A stretch of DNA of 64,000 nucleotides from Actinophytocola sp049647105 (GTDB taxonomy: Bacteria; Actinomycetota; Actinomycetes; Mycobacteriales; Pseudonocardiaceae). The position numbers and the translations under genes were made by a program. This document shows, one piece after another, positions 63,750-64,000 of this stretch. Under the pieces are notes generated by a model that worked only from the letters and a program-made list of their open reading frames with translations, was not told the origin of the DNA and did no database searches. The DNA lies in assembly GCF_049647105.1 (NCBI RefSeq), contig NZ_JBARWZ010000155.1, positions 20,062 to 84,061 on the forward strand, written 5' to 3'. The first letter of the stretch is position 1, and every line of letters starts with the position of its first letter.

Positions 63750-64000
63750 TTACTGCGCGGCTTCCTTCAGCGCCTGGGACAACGCGTCCCCGGTCAGGCC
63801 GATCTGCCACTCCCGCGCGCCACCGGCCCGCAGCGCGGCCGCGATCTCCTCGGCCGACAGGTCCTCCGGCGGCCGCCAGCACGTGCGCCGCACCAGGTCC
63901 GGCTGCAGCAGGTTCTCCACCGGCAGCCGGTGGTCCTCGGCGATCGTCGTGAGCTGCGCCCGCACCGCGGCCAGCCGCGCGGCGGCGGCCGGGTCGCGGT
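63750..64000 (-). CDS. rnd: Ribonuclease D, C-terminal HRDC region (partial)
   Basis: The frame is open to the window edge, giving the last 82 residues. TTIAEDHRLPVENLLQPDLVRR, shown here as IAEDHRLPVENLLQPDLVR, and GAREWQIGLTGDALSQAL match the HRDC domain at the end of actinobacterial RNase D proteins. The 3'-5' exonuclease domain would be beyond the window. RNase D trims tRNA 3' ends. Its place next to dxs agrees with Rv2681 in mycobacteria, with the two-component/DUF72 block inserted between here. Confidence 0.8.
   Translation of the reverse strand, partial: RDPAAAARLAAVRAQLTTIAEDHRLPVENLLQPDLVRRTCWRPPEDLSAEEIAAALRAGGAREWQIGLTGDALSQALKEAAQ

Overview
The window is high-GC DNA with dense genes, many GTG starts and ATGA/GTGA stop-start overlaps. 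It encodes a DUF3039/3093/3099/3159/3710/4193 set, polyphosphate glucokinase, Cei, IdeR and a HrdB/SigA-type sigma factor. This points to an actinomycete, most likely of the order Pseudonocardiales (inference from protein content and the intergenic repeat style). As I recall it, the order of sigA, ppgK, suhB, cei, DUF4193, DUF3093, dut, DUF3710, hydrolase, OB-fold, DUF3159, two TrkA proteins, APC permease, TrmA-like methyltransferase, dxs and rnd matches the Mycobacterium tuberculosis Rv2680-Rv2712 neighbourhood. So do sigB, ideR, DUF3099, DUF3039 and BrkB. The backbone is therefore conserved vegetative chromosome, with accessory pieces inserted.

Layout. 0-9 kb: end of a TetR gene, a second TetR facing an ABC-F ATPase across a clear operator, a prolyl oligopeptidase, a DUF6879/Scr1-type regulator cassette, an adenosine-deaminase-family enzyme, and a DUF4192 protein whose upstream region carries two DnaA boxes. 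9-17 kb: galE, galK, ideR, a rhodanese, then acuC directly followed by a GNAT/acyl-CoA-synthetase fusion (a likely protein acetylation switch). 17-23 kb: two related lipoproteins, a near-palindromic 168-bp element, class I fumarase, tandem 22-bp repeats, sigB behind an ECF-type promoter, dtd, a methyltransferase and DUF3099. 23-32.5 kb: a PfkB kinase and psuG (probable pseudouridine catabolism) separated by an ABC-2 exporter operon, then LemA/M48 protease, Spo0M, DUF3039 and BrkB. 32.7-42.5 kb: a helicase, a xylose/ribose-type ABC importer with a ROK regulator, MarR with a deletion remnant of an MFS transporter, a small zinc-ribbon protein, an EamA exporter and a DinB protein. 42.5-64 kb: the sigA-to-rnd backbone, interrupted near 60.6 kb by a decayed XRE/DUF5753 regulator and followed by a two-component system and a DUF72 protein.

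How it fits together. IdeR, SigB and SigA give iron, stress and housekeeping transcription control. PpgK, GalE/GalK and the sugar importer feed carbohydrate metabolism, and Dxs starts isoprenoid synthesis. Two TrkA-type RCK proteins beside a KimA-like APC permease suggest potassium homeostasis. No tRNA, rRNA, CRISPR array, intact insertion sequence or biosynthetic gene cluster was seen. The least explained items are the palindromic elements placed exactly between convergent genes, the proline-rich protein pair at 55.7-58.5 kb, and the DnaA-box pair at 7.46 kb.
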